DNA of 64,000 nt from Flavivirga spongiicola (GTDB taxonomy: Bacteria; Bacteroidota; Bacteroidia; Flavobacteriales; Flavobacteriaceae). A model generated the notes under the pieces. It ran no database searches, had not been told where the DNA came from, and saw only the letters and a program-made list of their open reading frames with translations. Position 1 is the first letter of the stretch; every line of letters begins with the position of its first letter. The DNA lies in the NCBI RefSeq assembly GCF_030540825.1, contig NZ_JAUOEO010000001.1, forward strand, positions 2,391,001-2,455,000, in the 5' to 3' direction. The position numbers were made by a program, and so were the translations under genes. This document shows, in pieces, positions 25,570-34,864 of the stretch.

Positions 25570-27150
25570 ATGTTTAAAACTATTAAGAATGACTTACCAG
25601 CGAGTATAGTCGTATTTTTTGTTGCATTACCATTATGTCTAGGTATTGCATTAGCAAGTGGAGCCCCATTATTCTCAGGGCTAATTGCTGGTATTATTGG
25701 AGGTACTATTGTTGGAGCTTTAAGTGGCTCAAAAATTGGAGTTAGTGGACCAGCTGCAGGATTAGCAGCTATTGTTTTAGCTGCGATAACTACTTTAGGA
25801 AGTTTTGAAAACTTTTTAGTAGCTGTCGTATTAGGAGGTATTATTCAATTACTCTTTGGCGTTTTAAAAGCAGGTATTATTGGGTACTATTTCCCATCTT
25901 CTGTAATTAAAGGCATGCTAACTGGTATTGGAATTATTATTATCCTAAAACAAATACCACATTTTTTTGGCTATGATGCCAATCCAGAAGGAGACTTGTT
26001 TTTCTTTAAAGTAGACAGTAAAGGAACTTTTTCAGAATTAATAAATACCATTAACCATATAAAATTAGGATCTACTTTAGTTGGTATAATTGGATTAGCC
26101 ATTTTATTACTTTGGGATAAAGTACTATCTAAAAAAGGTAAAATATTTCAATTAATACAAGGACCTCTTGTGGCTGTTGTTGTTGGGGTTATTTACTATG
26201 TTGCAACACAATCAAGTGATCTTTTGGCAATATCACCGTCACATTTGGTGAGCGTTCCTGTTCCCGAAGATGCTTCATCCTTTTTCGGACAATTTAGTTT
26301 TCCAAATTTTGGAGCTATTACAAACCCAGATGTTTGGATTGTTGCATTTACAATTGCTTTAGTAGCCAGTTTAGAAACTTTACTATGCGTAGAGGCTACC
26401 GATAAGTTAGATCCAAACAAAAATGTTACACCTACAAATAGAGAGTTATTAGCTCAAGGGGTTGGTAACATTATATCAGGAATGATTGGAGGTTTGCCAA
26501 TAACGCAAGTAATTGTTCGTAGTTCGGCAAATATTCAATCTGGAGGTTTGTCAAGAATGTCGGCAATTATTCATGGATTTTTATTAATAATTTCTGTGAT
26601 TTTAATTCCTAAGTTGTTGAATATGATTCCGTTATCTGTTTTGGCTGCGATACTATTAATTGTTGGCTATAAGTTAGCAAAACCTAAACTATTTAAAAGC
26701 ATGTATGATTTAGGGTGGAAACAGTCTATTCCATTCACGATGACTGTTTTGGGTATTGTATTCATAGATCTTTTAAGCGGTCTGGCTTTAGGTTTAATTG
26801 TAGGGATTGTAGTTATTTTGATAAAAAGTTATCAAAACTCGCACTTTTTACATAAAGAGGGAGAAGATGTTGATGATGGAAAGGTAAAAATGACATTAGC
26901 CGAGGAAGTAACTTTCTTTAATAAAGGCGCTATTTTAAAAGAATTGGATAGAATTCCAGAAAATTCACTTTTAGAATTAGATGTTAGAAAAACGAGATAC
27001 TTAGATAACGATATTATTGAAATTCTTGATGATTTCGCTTTTAAAGCGAAAGAAAGACATATTACTATTAAGTTAGTTTCAGAACGTGGAACCGTTGAAA
27101 ATCCACCTAGTTATATTGAATTTTTTAAATTAAGACCCAAATCAGCATAA
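25570..27150 (+). CDS. SulP family anion transporter, probable bicarbonate uptake
   Basis: I use the ATG at 25570 (MFKTIKNDLPASIVVFFVALP); a TTG at 25534 would add a poor leader. The 526-residue protein has the SulP membrane domain with PLCLGIALASGAPLFSGLIA near the start and SGPAAGLAAIVLAA. The C-terminal 80 residues look like a reduced STAS-like domain (LLELDVRKTRYLDNDIIEIL). SulP members carry sulfate, bicarbonate or other anions. The carbonic anhydrase gene 26 bp downstream makes bicarbonate the likely substrate, as in the BicA-type pairs known in marine bacteria. Confidence 0.88.
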   Translation: MFKTIKNDLPASIVVFFVALPLCLGIALASGAPLFSGLIAGIIGGTIVGALSGSKIGVSGPAAGLAAIVLAAITTLGSFENFLVAVVLGGIIQLLFGVLKAGIIGYYFPSSVIKGMLTGIGIIIILKQIPHFFGYDANPEGDLFFFKVDSKGTFSELINTINHIKLGSTLVGIIGLAILLLWDKVLSKKGKIFQLIQGPLVAVVVGVIYYVATQSSDLLAISPSHLVSVPVPEDASSFFGQFSFPNFGAITNPDVWIVAFTIALVASLETLLCVEATDKLDPNKNVTPTNRELLAQGVGNIISGMIGGLPITQVIVRSSANIQSGGLSRMSAIIHGFLLIISVILIPKLLNMIPLSVLAAILLIVGYKLAKPKLFKSMYDLGWKQSIPFTMTVLGIVFIDLLSGLALGLIVGIVVILIKSYQNSHFLHKEGEDVDDGKVKMTLAEEVTFFNKGAILKELDRIPENSLLELDVRKTRYLDNDIIEILDDFAFKAKERHITIKLVSERGTVENPPSYIEFFKLRPKSA

Positions 27151-27176
27151 TTTAGTAATTAAAAAGCAATAAAGAA

Positions 27177-27806
27177 ATGAAAGCACATACAAAAGAAACA
27201 CAAGCAGCAATAACGCCTCAGAGCGCACTAAAATATTTGAAAGAAGGAAATCAAAGGTTTCTAAATAACAAAAAAGCAGATAGAAATTTACTAGAACAGG
27301 TAAACGATACAAGCAGTGGGCAATTTCCATTTGCAACTATTTTAAGTTGTATAGATTCCAGAGTGTCTTCCGAATTAATTTTTGATCAAGGTATAGGCGA
27401 TATTTTTAGCGCAAGAATAGCTGGGAACTTTGTAAATGAAGATATTTTAGGAAGTATGGAATTTGCTTGTAAATTGGCTGGAACCAAAATCATAGTTGTA
27501 TTAGGTCATACTAGCTGTGGTGCTGTAAAAGGAGCTTGTGACAATGCTAAAATGGGTAATTTAACGAAGCTTATTGAAAAAATTACACCAGCAGTAAATG
27601 CCGTTTCAGAACCTACAGATTCAAGTTTAAGAAATTCTAAAAATTTAGAGTTTGTGGATAATGTTTCAAAGAAAAATGTCGAGTTAACTATTGAAAGAAT
27701 TATGAAAGAAAGTGATGTTTTAGCAGACATGCAGAATAATGGCGAGATTATGATTGTTGGAGCTATGTACGATATTCATTCAGGAGTTGTATCCTTCTAT
27801 GAGTAA
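27177..27806 (+). CDS. Beta-carbonic anhydrase
   Basis: The 209-residue protein has the beta-class zinc ligands CxDxR in SCIDSRVSSE (about residue 58) and HxxC in GHTSCGAVKGA (about residue 112). It catalyses CO2/bicarbonate interconversion in the cytoplasm. There is no signal peptide. The gene is placed between two SulP transporters and 26 bp after the first, so it likely works in inorganic carbon uptake or supply for carboxylases. Confidence 0.93.
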   Translation: MKAHTKETQAAITPQSALKYLKEGNQRFLNNKKADRNLLEQVNDTSSGQFPFATILSCIDSRVSSELIFDQGIGDIFSARIAGNFVNEDILGSMEFACKLAGTKIIVVLGHTSCGAVKGACDNAKMGNLTKLIEKITPAVNAVSEPTDSSLRNSKNLEFVDNVSKKNVELTIERIMKESDVLADMQNNGEIMIVGAMYDIHSGVVSFYE

Positions 27807-27832
27807 TAGGCTTGAAGATGTACAGCAATAAT

Positions 27833-28501
27833 ATGAAAAGAAAAGTAAGTATGGTAGCATTAATCATGGCATTAATGCTACCCATACTTATGCAAAGTCA
27901 AGACAGTAATTTTGGTAATTGGTTAATATATATCGGTAATAAAAAACTTGATCAGAAGTGGAATATACACAATGAGGTTCAATACAGAAATTATAATGCT
28001 ATTGGAGATCTTGAACAACTACTTCTAAGAACAGGTTTAGGCTATACATTTAATGAAGGTAAGAATAATGTGTTGTTAGGTTATGGGTATATACTTTCTG
28101 AAAATTATATAGGAAATACTGATGATAAAGTATCTATTAATGAACATAGAATTTTTCAGCAATTTACCTCCAAGCAAAATATAGGAAGTGTAAAGTTGAA
28201 TCACCGTTATCGGTTTGAGCAACGTTTTGTTGAAGACGATTTTAAATTGCGTTTTCGTTATTTTTTAGGGCTAAATATCCCTTTATGCAATAAAGAAAAC
28301 CAAAGTAGTAAATATTATTTTTCCGCATACAATGAAATATTTTTAAACACTAAAACCTCTATTTTCGATAGAAATAGGGTTTATGGAGGCATTGGTTATA
28401 ATATTAATAAAAATATAAGGCTCGAGGCTGGTTACATGAATCAATTTTTTGAAACCAGTAGTAGAGACCAATTTAATATTATCACATTTGTCACCTTTTA
28501 A
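27833..28501 (+). CDS. DUF2490 family outer-membrane beta-barrel-like protein
   Basis: I choose the ATG at 27833 (MKRKVSMVALIMALMLPILM), because it opens a signal peptide; an ATG five codons upstream is also possible. The mature protein starts QDSNFGNWLIYIGNKKLDQKW and has regular alternating strands such as VQYRNYNAIG and RLEAGYMNQF, as expected of DUF2490. These proteins are probably small outer-membrane barrels of unknown substrate. Placement between two SulP genes suggests a role in anion passage, but this is inference. Confidence 0.82.
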   Translation: MKRKVSMVALIMALMLPILMQSQDSNFGNWLIYIGNKKLDQKWNIHNEVQYRNYNAIGDLEQLLLRTGLGYTFNEGKNNVLLGYGYILSENYIGNTDDKVSINEHRIFQQFTSKQNIGSVKLNHRYRFEQRFVEDDFKLRFRYFLGLNIPLCNKENQSSKYYFSAYNEIFLNTKTSIFDRNRVYGGIGYNINKNIRLEAGYMNQFFETSSRDQFNIITFVTF

Positions 28502-28578
28502 GTATTAGAAGTAAAAAACAGCGATGTATTTTGCTTCATGAGTTTTGAGTTAAATTAGTAACCTATAAAAGAGATAAT

Positions 28579-30435
28579 ATGAAGAATCTATTTTCAAATA
28601 TTAAAGGAGATGCCTTTGGTGGCATTACCGCAGGAATCGTAGCATTACCATTAGCGTTGGCCTTTGGTGTATCGTCAGGTTTAGGACCAAGTGCTGGACT
28701 ATATGGAGCCATTTTTATTAGCTTTTTTGCTGCCCTTTTCGGTGGTACTAATACTCAAATATCAGGACCAACAGCACCAATGACTGCTGTGAGTATGGTA
28801 GTAATTGCGGGTATTATTGCTGTTAATGATGGTGATGTAAATAAAGCTTTACCTGCTATACTTCTGGTGTTTTTGTTGGCAGGTCTTATGCAAGTTGGCC
28901 TTGGGGTTTTAGGCTTAGGAAAATATATAAGATATATTCCTTACCCAGTAGTATCTGGTTTTATGACGGCTATTGGAGTTATTATTTTAATAACTCAAAT
29001 TTTACCTTCTTTAGGATACTATCCTAAAGAAGATACAGAATTTGTAAATCAGTTCAAGCCACAAGCCGAAGAGGTAATTCTTGATAATATTTTGAAAGAG
29101 GAAGCAGGAGAAGGAATATTGGTGCTTGAAGATTTCAAAGAAACTATTGATCGAGCAGAGCATATTTCTCAAGATCAGATTTTAAAAGAATCGCAGACCT
29201 TAGCAGCCAAAGACGCGTCGGGGACTGTAGGAGCATTAAAGGTGTTGCCAAGAGCCTTAAGAAATATTAGTTGGTTAGAATTAATATTGGCATTAGGAAC
29301 CATTATTATTATTTACGGGTTTAAACGGATAACAAAAGCAGTTCCAAGTACTTTAGTCGCTTTAATAGTTATGTCTGGTATTGCAGTTGGTTTTGGGTTA
29401 GATTATAGACCTATTGAAACAATACCTGATGGATTACCTCAATTACGATTGGATATTTTTACTGGGTTCCAATTGGGTTCAATTACACCTTATTTTTTCA
29501 CGGCTCTTACCTTAGCCCTTTTAGGTGCCATTGATTCTTTGTTAACCAGTGTGGTGGCAGATAATATGACAAAAACAAAGCATAAACCCAATAAAGAATT
29601 GGTAGGTCAAGGCATTGGTAATAGTGTAGCGGCACTCTTTGGAGGTATTCCTGGAGCCGGAGCTACCATTCGTACAGTTGTAAATATTAATTCAGGAGGG
29701 AAAACCAAATTATCAGGTATGATAGCAGGCGTGTTATTATTGGTAATATTATTGGGTCTTAGTGGTGTAGCATCGAAAATTCCAGCTGCTGTTTTAGCAG
29801 GTATTTTAATAACCGTTGGGATTGGTGTTATGGATTATAAAGGTTTAAAGGCCATTCCAAGTTTACCAAGAGATGTTAATGTAGGGCCATTTAAATTAAG
29901 CTCAGAAGTTTTAATTATGCTTGTCGTACTTATTTTATCGACTTTTTGGGATTTAATTTATGCTGTAGGGATTGGGCTTGTGATCGCCTCATTATCATTT
30001 ATGAAAAAAATTGGAGATCTTACAGCTGAGCGCTCGGATGTGAAGACACTTAAAGAAGAAGCTTGGGCAGATGAAGTAGGTTTCCCAGATAGTTTAAAAG
30101 AAGAGGTCTTTATAAAGCACCTTAAAGGACCTTTGTTTTTTGGATCGACAAGTGATTTTCAGCAACTTACAGCCCAAATTCCCGATACTGCAAAAACTGT
30201 AGTTATAAGATTAGGACGTATGCAATATATGGATCAATCTGGACTATATGCTATGGAAGATATGTTACAAGAATTAAGTAAAAAAGACATAGAAGTGCTA
30301 TTTGTGGGCTTATTAAGACAACCAAAATATATGATGGAACGAATTGATATTATACCAGACTTTATTCCGAGAGATCATATATTTGAGCGCTTTGACGAAT
30401 GTATGAATTGGATTAAAATAAACTTGCATGAATAA
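28579..30435 (+). CDS. SulP family transporter with STAS domain
   Basis: The 618-residue protein has the full SulP membrane domain (ITAGIVALPLALAFGVSSGL, then QISGPTAPMTAVSM) and a complete C-terminal STAS domain with the DQSGLYAMEDML motif (about residue 555). A hydrophilic insertion of roughly 70 residues (about 150-225) splits the membrane domain, which is longer than in the first SulP here. It is the last gene of the inorganic carbon cluster and is followed by a strong terminator. Confidence 0.9.
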   Translation: MKNLFSNIKGDAFGGITAGIVALPLALAFGVSSGLGPSAGLYGAIFISFFAALFGGTNTQISGPTAPMTAVSMVVIAGIIAVNDGDVNKALPAILLVFLLAGLMQVGLGVLGLGKYIRYIPYPVVSGFMTAIGVIILITQILPSLGYYPKEDTEFVNQFKPQAEEVILDNILKEEAGEGILVLEDFKETIDRAEHISQDQILKESQTLAAKDASGTVGALKVLPRALRNISWLELILALGTIIIIYGFKRITKAVPSTLVALIVMSGIAVGFGLDYRPIETIPDGLPQLRLDIFTGFQLGSITPYFFTALTLALLGAIDSLLTSVVADNMTKTKHKPNKELVGQGIGNSVAALFGGIPGAGATIRTVVNINSGGKTKLSGMIAGVLLLVILLGLSGVASKIPAAVLAGILITVGIGVMDYKGLKAIPSLPRDVNVGPFKLSSEVLIMLVVLILSTFWDLIYAVGIGLVIASLSFMKKIGDLTAERSDVKTLKEEAWADEVGFPDSLKEEVFIKHLKGPLFFGSTSDFQQLTAQIPDTAKTVVIRLGRMQYMDQSGLYAMEDMLQELSKKDIEVLFVGLLRQPKYMMERIDIIPDFIPRDHIFERFDECMNWIKINLHE

Positions 30436-30460
30436 GTTAGGATGTATCATTTAGATTAAT

Positions 30461-30490
30461 AAAAAACGCCGCTTTAAGCGGCATTTTTTA
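30461..30490 (+). terminator. Rho-independent terminator after the second SulP gene
   Basis: The GC stem gccgc / gcggc (30468-30472 and 30478-30482) is flanked by A-run and followed by attttttatt. It ends the carbon cluster transcript. Confidence 0.9.
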
Positions 30491-30545
30491 TTAAATATAT
30501 TTACTCATAAATAAAGGATTTTAAAACGAATCATTCTAAAACCAA

Positions 30546-30704
30546 TATCATTTTTGCTTTAAAATTACTCAAATAAAATACAGTTATTTTTTATTTAGGC
30601 AAAAAACAAAAAGCGAGCATAGCCTTAGCTACGGTTAATTTTTGTTTTGAAGCATAAGCGAAAAAGAGCGAATTTTAGTGAGTAATTTTAAGGTAGGAAT
30701 GATA
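30546..30704. repeat. Intergenic element with 26-bp terminal inverted repeats
   Basis: The arms 30546-30571 and 30679-30704 match in inverted orientation at about 22 of 26 positions (tatcatt..ttaaaattactca). The inside holds AT-rich tracts and the word gcgagcatagcc followed by ttagctacgg. The whole is about 160 bp, the size of a MITE or REP-type element, and has no coding content. It lies between convergent genes. Confidence 0.6.
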
Positions 30705-30734
30705 TAAGTCAAGCATACAAGGAATCTTTATCAA

Positions 30735-31361
30735 TTAAAATGTAGTGACATTGGTATTTGGTTGATAAACATAATTAAATGTATAATAAGGGGTTGCATG
30801 GATAGTAATATCAGGGTTCGCGGGGGCATTTTCATAATAGCTTAAAATTTCAACCTTAGCATATTTTCCATCTCTTGTTTTAAATACTAATATTTTTCCG
30901 GGAATAGGAGTAATTAAATGTGTTGGTGGTCCCGCATAGGTATACCATCCATTTCCATTTCCAGTAGTAATGGCATAACCTGTATTAGAATCTTGTACAA
31001 ATAATGAGCTGTCAACATCCGTAATAGATGCCATGGTTCCATTTGCAATATAAGCAGCGGCTTGCCCTGTTCTATTTGGCTCATCTGTTGTACCTAAAGA
31101 CGCCCCACCGTTTACAATAATTGAAGTGCCCCTAAAAGCAATATCCCAATCCGTATCACTTGTAGTTGTTTTTCCTGTTGCAAAATTAAATTTTGTAAAT
31201 GAACCAGAAATAGGACCTTGTCCTTGTCCTCCAGATTGAGGTGCATGTAAATTTGAAATGGTTTTGGAGGTTACTCCTAATACAGGAGTAGAATCGTCAC
31301 TACTACAAGAAGTGAGTCCCATAAATAATGTTACTAATGTTAAGAATTTGATTGTTTTCAT
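30735..31361 (-). CDS. HmuY family haem-binding lipoprotein
   Basis: I use the ATG at 31361 (MKTIKFLTLVTLFMGLTSC), which gives a lipoprotein signal peptide; the longer frame from 31397 would overlap the receptor gene. HmuY features are DTDWDIAFRGTSIIVNGG (about residue 70), the TYAGPPTHLITPIPGKILVF segment and the TRDGKYAKVEILSYY strand. The family binds haem at the outer-membrane surface and hands it to the partner TonB receptor. That partner is encoded immediately upstream on the same strand, 10 bp away. Confidence 0.88.
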   Translation of the reverse strand: MKTIKFLTLVTLFMGLTSCSSDDSTPVLGVTSKTISNLHAPQSGGQGQGPISGSFTKFNFATGKTTTSDTDWDIAFRGTSIIVNGGASLGTTDEPNRTGQAAAYIANGTMASITDVDSSLFVQDSNTGYAITTGNGNGWYTYAGPPTHLITPIPGKILVFKTRDGKYAKVEILSYYENAPANPDITIHATPYYTFNYVYQPNTNVTTF

Positions 31362-31371
31362 AGTATTTGTA

Positions 31372-33456
31372 TTAAAATTGAATGTTAAGTTTTCCATATA
31401 TAATGCGGCCAGCTATATTGCTGATATTTTGTGTGTCCTTAAAGTCGAATAGGTTATCAATTCCAAAACTTAATCCATAGTTTTTATAAAAGGTTTTATT
31501 TATAGCAAAATCAATAATAGAGTACCCATTAACAAAATCATCATACCTATCTAAATAGGTGTTTCCATTAGTATCAGATATCCCATATTTGCTTCGATAA
31601 GTTGCTCTAATATTGGTGTCTAAATGCCACTCAGGAATTTTATAAAAGACCTTTAAGTTGGCCATGTGCCTGGATCTATTGTACAACCCGAAATAATCAT
31701 TTTTTTTTAGTTGAAAAGTCGGTGTGCTTGGATGCTCTCTGGCAAAAACACTTCCATTTTCAAAGGCTTTTTCTGCATCCGTATCTTTAGCAAATAGAAG
31801 CTGGTAACCTCCTGATATTTTAAGCTGATCTAAAGGCCGCCAAGTAGAATTAAACTCTAAACCTTGTGTATATACTTTATTGACGTTGTAGTAACTAAAT
31901 ACATTTTGACCATTAGTTTTATTGGCTATAACCCTAGTATCGATAAGGTCGTTAATGTTATTTCTGAAAAAATTTAAACCAAATTTTAAATTAGAAGATA
32001 AACCGTAATCAATTCCTAGATTAATACTAATAGAATTTTCCGGATTTAGTGTGCCTTCAAACTCGGAAATAGGAACCGTAACATTTGCTATTTGCCCTTG
32101 AGATTGTAATGCAGGTAGTGCTGTTGTAACCGCATTATACCCTAAAATAGTATAACCAACGGTTGTATTTGAAAAGTCGAAATATAATTGTCTAAAATCT
32201 GGGGCTTTAAAACCATAACCAATAGCACTCTTTAAAGTCAGTTTATCATTTAGCTCGTAGCGAATAGCCGCTTTTGGGCTAAATTGAGATTTGTATTTGT
32301 TATGGTTATCAAAACGAAGGCCTAAAATAATATTAAGTTTTTCACTAGGTGTAGCATCATACTGAAGATAGACGTAAGGAGAGTTAAATACTGGTTTTAA
32401 GGAAAAATAGGTTCTGTCTAATGATTCATGATTAAAGCCTAAGCCCCCGATAAAAGCGTCTTTATCATTTGGATTATAGGTTGCTCGAATTTCAGGACGA
32501 ATTAATAATTGGTTGTAGTAACTATCACTAAATCGTGTACCGTCGGCATGGTCTAAATAATCTTTTGCTTTATATCGTGTGGCATAAAATTCAAAATAAC
32601 TACGCCATTTTTTATTGTAAGTATGACTTAATTTTAAATGAGTGTTCCATTCATTTATATCACTTTCCCCTTTCAATTCGGTGGAAGCTATATAATCTTG
32701 ATTTTGATTATAATATTTGCCTGAAATAAAAAGCTCAGTAGACTCAGAAAAGTCATAAGTAATCTTCGTATTTAACGTGTAATTGCCAAAAGGATTAACA
32801 GTATTTAGATCATCACTCTTGTCTAAATCGTAACCATCACTATGATATCTGTTAAAAAAAATGCTAACGCCTAATTTTTGCTTTTTATAATGAATCGTTG
32901 AACTTAAATCATGATTGCCAAAGGACCCTAACCTATAATTCACATGCCCTTTGAAACCGTTTTTAATGGTTTCGGTAATAATATTTATAACACCCCCTAA
33001 AGCGTCACTTCCGTAAAGGCTTGAAGAAGCACCTTTAACAATTTCAATTTGTTTGATGTTACCAACTGTAACTCTATTAAGGTCTAAAGTACCGGCAGAC
33101 CGTCCAACAAGAGGTACACCATCTATAAGAATTAATGTGTATTGAGAATCTAAACCTTGCAGTTGTATACCCTCCCCACCTCCAAAATCTGGAACAGTAA
33201 TTAATCCTGTTTGTTCATTCAAAATATCGTTTAAACGAATAGAATTGGATTGCTTTATTGCTTCTTTAGAGATGATTTGAGCTGGAAGAGGTAAGGATGA
33301 TAACTGCCTTATGGTTCGTGTTGCTGTAACTATAACGTCATCTAAATGTTCTGTTTTTGTAGAGTCCTTTATAACAGTTTTAGTTTCTTGAGAAAATGAA
33401 TAACTCACAAAAAAAAGAGAAAAATAAATACAGAAATGTTTTTTATTTAGAATCAT
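31372..33456 (-). CDS. TonB-dependent receptor, HmuR-like haem uptake
   Basis: The 694-residue protein has a signal peptide (FCIYFSLFFVSYSFSQ), the TonB-box-like region DVIVTATR (about residue 40), the plug domain (LIDGVPLVGRSAGTLDLNRV, then IVKGASSSLYGSDALGGVIN) and a beta barrel ending in an aromatic residue (YGKLNIQF). It imports a ligand through the outer membrane using TonB energy. The downstream HmuY gene points to haem. An inverted repeat and a promoter box precede the start codon, fitting iron control. Confidence 0.9.
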   Translation of the reverse strand: MILNKKHFCIYFSLFFVSYSFSQETKTVIKDSTKTEHLDDVIVTATRTIRQLSSLPLPAQIISKEAIKQSNSIRLNDILNEQTGLITVPDFGGGEGIQLQGLDSQYTLILIDGVPLVGRSAGTLDLNRVTVGNIKQIEIVKGASSSLYGSDALGGVINIITETIKNGFKGHVNYRLGSFGNHDLSSTIHYKKQKLGVSIFFNRYHSDGYDLDKSDDLNTVNPFGNYTLNTKITYDFSESTELFISGKYYNQNQDYIASTELKGESDINEWNTHLKLSHTYNKKWRSYFEFYATRYKAKDYLDHADGTRFSDSYYNQLLIRPEIRATYNPNDKDAFIGGLGFNHESLDRTYFSLKPVFNSPYVYLQYDATPSEKLNIILGLRFDNHNKYKSQFSPKAAIRYELNDKLTLKSAIGYGFKAPDFRQLYFDFSNTTVGYTILGYNAVTTALPALQSQGQIANVTVPISEFEGTLNPENSISINLGIDYGLSSNLKFGLNFFRNNINDLIDTRVIANKTNGQNVFSYYNVNKVYTQGLEFNSTWRPLDQLKISGGYQLLFAKDTDAEKAFENGSVFAREHPSTPTFQLKKNDYFGLYNRSRHMANLKVFYKIPEWHLDTNIRATYRSKYGISDTNGNTYLDRYDDFVNGYSIIDFAINKTFYKNYGLSFGIDNLFDFKDTQNISNIAGRIIYGKLNIQF

Positions 33457-33474
33457 TCTTAATTAAATTTGTCG

Positions 33475-33507
33475 CAAATATATAAGTTATTTTAATTTAG
33501 TCTAAAT
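33475..33507 (-). promoter_or_regulatory. Promoter box and palindromic operator before the haem receptor
   Basis: On the minus strand a TATATTTG box (plus-strand caaatata, 33475-33482) matches the Bacteroidota -7 element TAnnTTTG. About 12 bp further upstream is the palindrome atttagtctaaat (33495-33507), perfect around a central T. This placement covers the spacer and -33 region, so a repressor bound there would block transcription. A metal-dependent regulator is a reasonable guess. Confidence 0.55.
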
Positions 33508-33716
33508 AAGAATAAATATTTTTTTAACTTTTTTTAATTACTAAAAACAAGTCGCTAAAAATGAGATGATTAGGATTTCAACCATTATTAATTTTAACAT
33601 TTTGACGGTTGGAAATATTTGGGAGAAAAACATAGAGGCTAAAAAGTTATAAAATAGAGCGATTATTAACTAGTTTTTAAATTAATGCTCACCCTGTTTA
33701 ACAACATTATTTTATC

Positions 33717-34073
33717 ATGGAAGATATAAATACCATTTATTACAATAATTTCGGAATAGCTTTTCATTGGAAAAGATGTACCGTTAAGGATTTTAAGAAG
33801 ATTCAATTAGTTTTTAGAGATACAGGCTTGTTACTAACACTTAATGAATTAGTGGAATTCTCTAAAAATATAGACCGGTCTTTAAATAGTAACTGCTCAT
33901 GTAGAAACTGTATGGAGTATAAAGCTTGTAGATCTTTATTGGTCGAAACCCCAAATCCACAAATAACTTTCGCAATGAGTTATACAGAGATAAAGGAAAT
34001 ACAAGATTTAGTAAAAGGCACTTTGTTTCAAATGGGATTAAATAAAATACTTAACGATAATACCATTAAATAG
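33717..34073 (+). CDS. Hypothetical protein with a cysteine cluster
   Basis: The 118-residue protein has four cysteines in CSCRNCMEYKAC (about residues 59-70), with an earlier Cys at residue 21, so metal or iron-sulfur binding is possible. There is no signal peptide. It may be the DUF6686 family, but I am not certain. It is divergent from the haem receptor gene and converges with the CvpA gene two bases away, so a link to iron metabolism is only suggested by position. Confidence 0.72.
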   Translation: MEDINTIYYNNFGIAFHWKRCTVKDFKKIQLVFRDTGLLLTLNELVEFSKNIDRSLNSNCSCRNCMEYKACRSLLVETPNPQITFAMSYTEIKEIQDLVKGTLFQMGLNKILNDNTIK

Positions 34074-34075
34074 AT

Positions 34076-34594
34076 TTATGCTTCATCCTCGGTAGTATCA
34101 TCATCTACATCACCTTCATTTAAAACATTTGGAAGAATCATTGGTACTAAAGATTTTACTGGTTTGTAGAATGCAGAGGCTTCTAAATCTTCTTCATCAG
34201 CAAATGGGATAGCACTATTCATTTTATCAAAAATAATTAAAATCACACTTAAGATCAATGCAATTTTAAGAGCTCCAAAGAGACCTCCAAGAAGCTTATT
34301 TATAATGCCAAGGGCAGCGAAATTTGCTAATTTGGTCAACGCTTTTCCAGCTAACGCAATAGTTAAAACAATTATTACAAAGGTTATAGCAAAAGCAACA
34401 ATATTAATAGTGTTCGCATTCCAGTCTACTTTGCTTTCTAAAAAATCACCAGCAAAATTGCTAAAATGTATCGCTCCATAAACACCAGCAATTAAAGCAA
34501 CTAAAGAGGCGACTTCAACAAAGAGGCCTTTCATAAAACCACGAATAAGACCGAATAAAATTAAAGCTCCTAAAACAATGTCTATAATACCCAT
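34076..34594 (-). CDS. CvpA family inner-membrane protein
   Basis: The 172-residue protein has four membrane segments and the CvpA opening IIDIVLGALILFGLIRGFMK, followed by LFVEVASLVALIAGVYGAI. CvpA-type proteins affect colicin V production in enterobacteria and envelope stability in general; the molecular role is not settled. The acidic C-terminal tail (GDVDDDTTEDEA) is usual. It converges with the hypothetical gene at 33717. Confidence 0.9.
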   Translation of the reverse strand: MGIIDIVLGALILFGLIRGFMKGLFVEVASLVALIAGVYGAIHFSNFAGDFLESKVDWNANTINIVAFAITFVIIVLTIALAGKALTKLANFAALGIINKLLGGLFGALKIALILSVILIIFDKMNSAIPFADEEDLEASAFYKPVKSLVPMILPNVLNEGDVDDDTTEDEA

Positions 34595-34641
34595 AGTTAA
34601 TCTAAAAATTATCCGAACCTTGGTGTCGGGGTTTTCTATTC

Positions 34642-34686
34642 ACCTCTCCTTTAGAGAGGTCAGAATTGCCTTTTTTGGCAATTCTG
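34642..34686. repeat. Two adjacent perfect hairpins in a divergent intergenic region
   Basis: The first is acctctc / gagaggt (34642-34648, 34654-34660), the second cagaattgcc / ggcaattctg (34661-34670, 34677-34686). They lie between divergent genes, so they are not simple terminators. They resemble the dispersed hairpin repeats of flavobacterial genomes. Further right (about 34756-34800) lies a related repeat also seen near 43391. Confidence 0.6.
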
Positions 34687-34864
34687 GATGAGGTTAAATA
34701 CAAAATTTCGATTTTTGACCTAAAAATCAAAATAAAACTTGCCAAATACCCCTATGGCTTGCCTCGGGGATGATCGGTTTCAAGAAATTTTTTATTTAGA
34801 ATTTAAACAAAGATAAAATAATAGTCCCACTTAGGTTTATTAACTTTGTAACTTTGAATTTATT

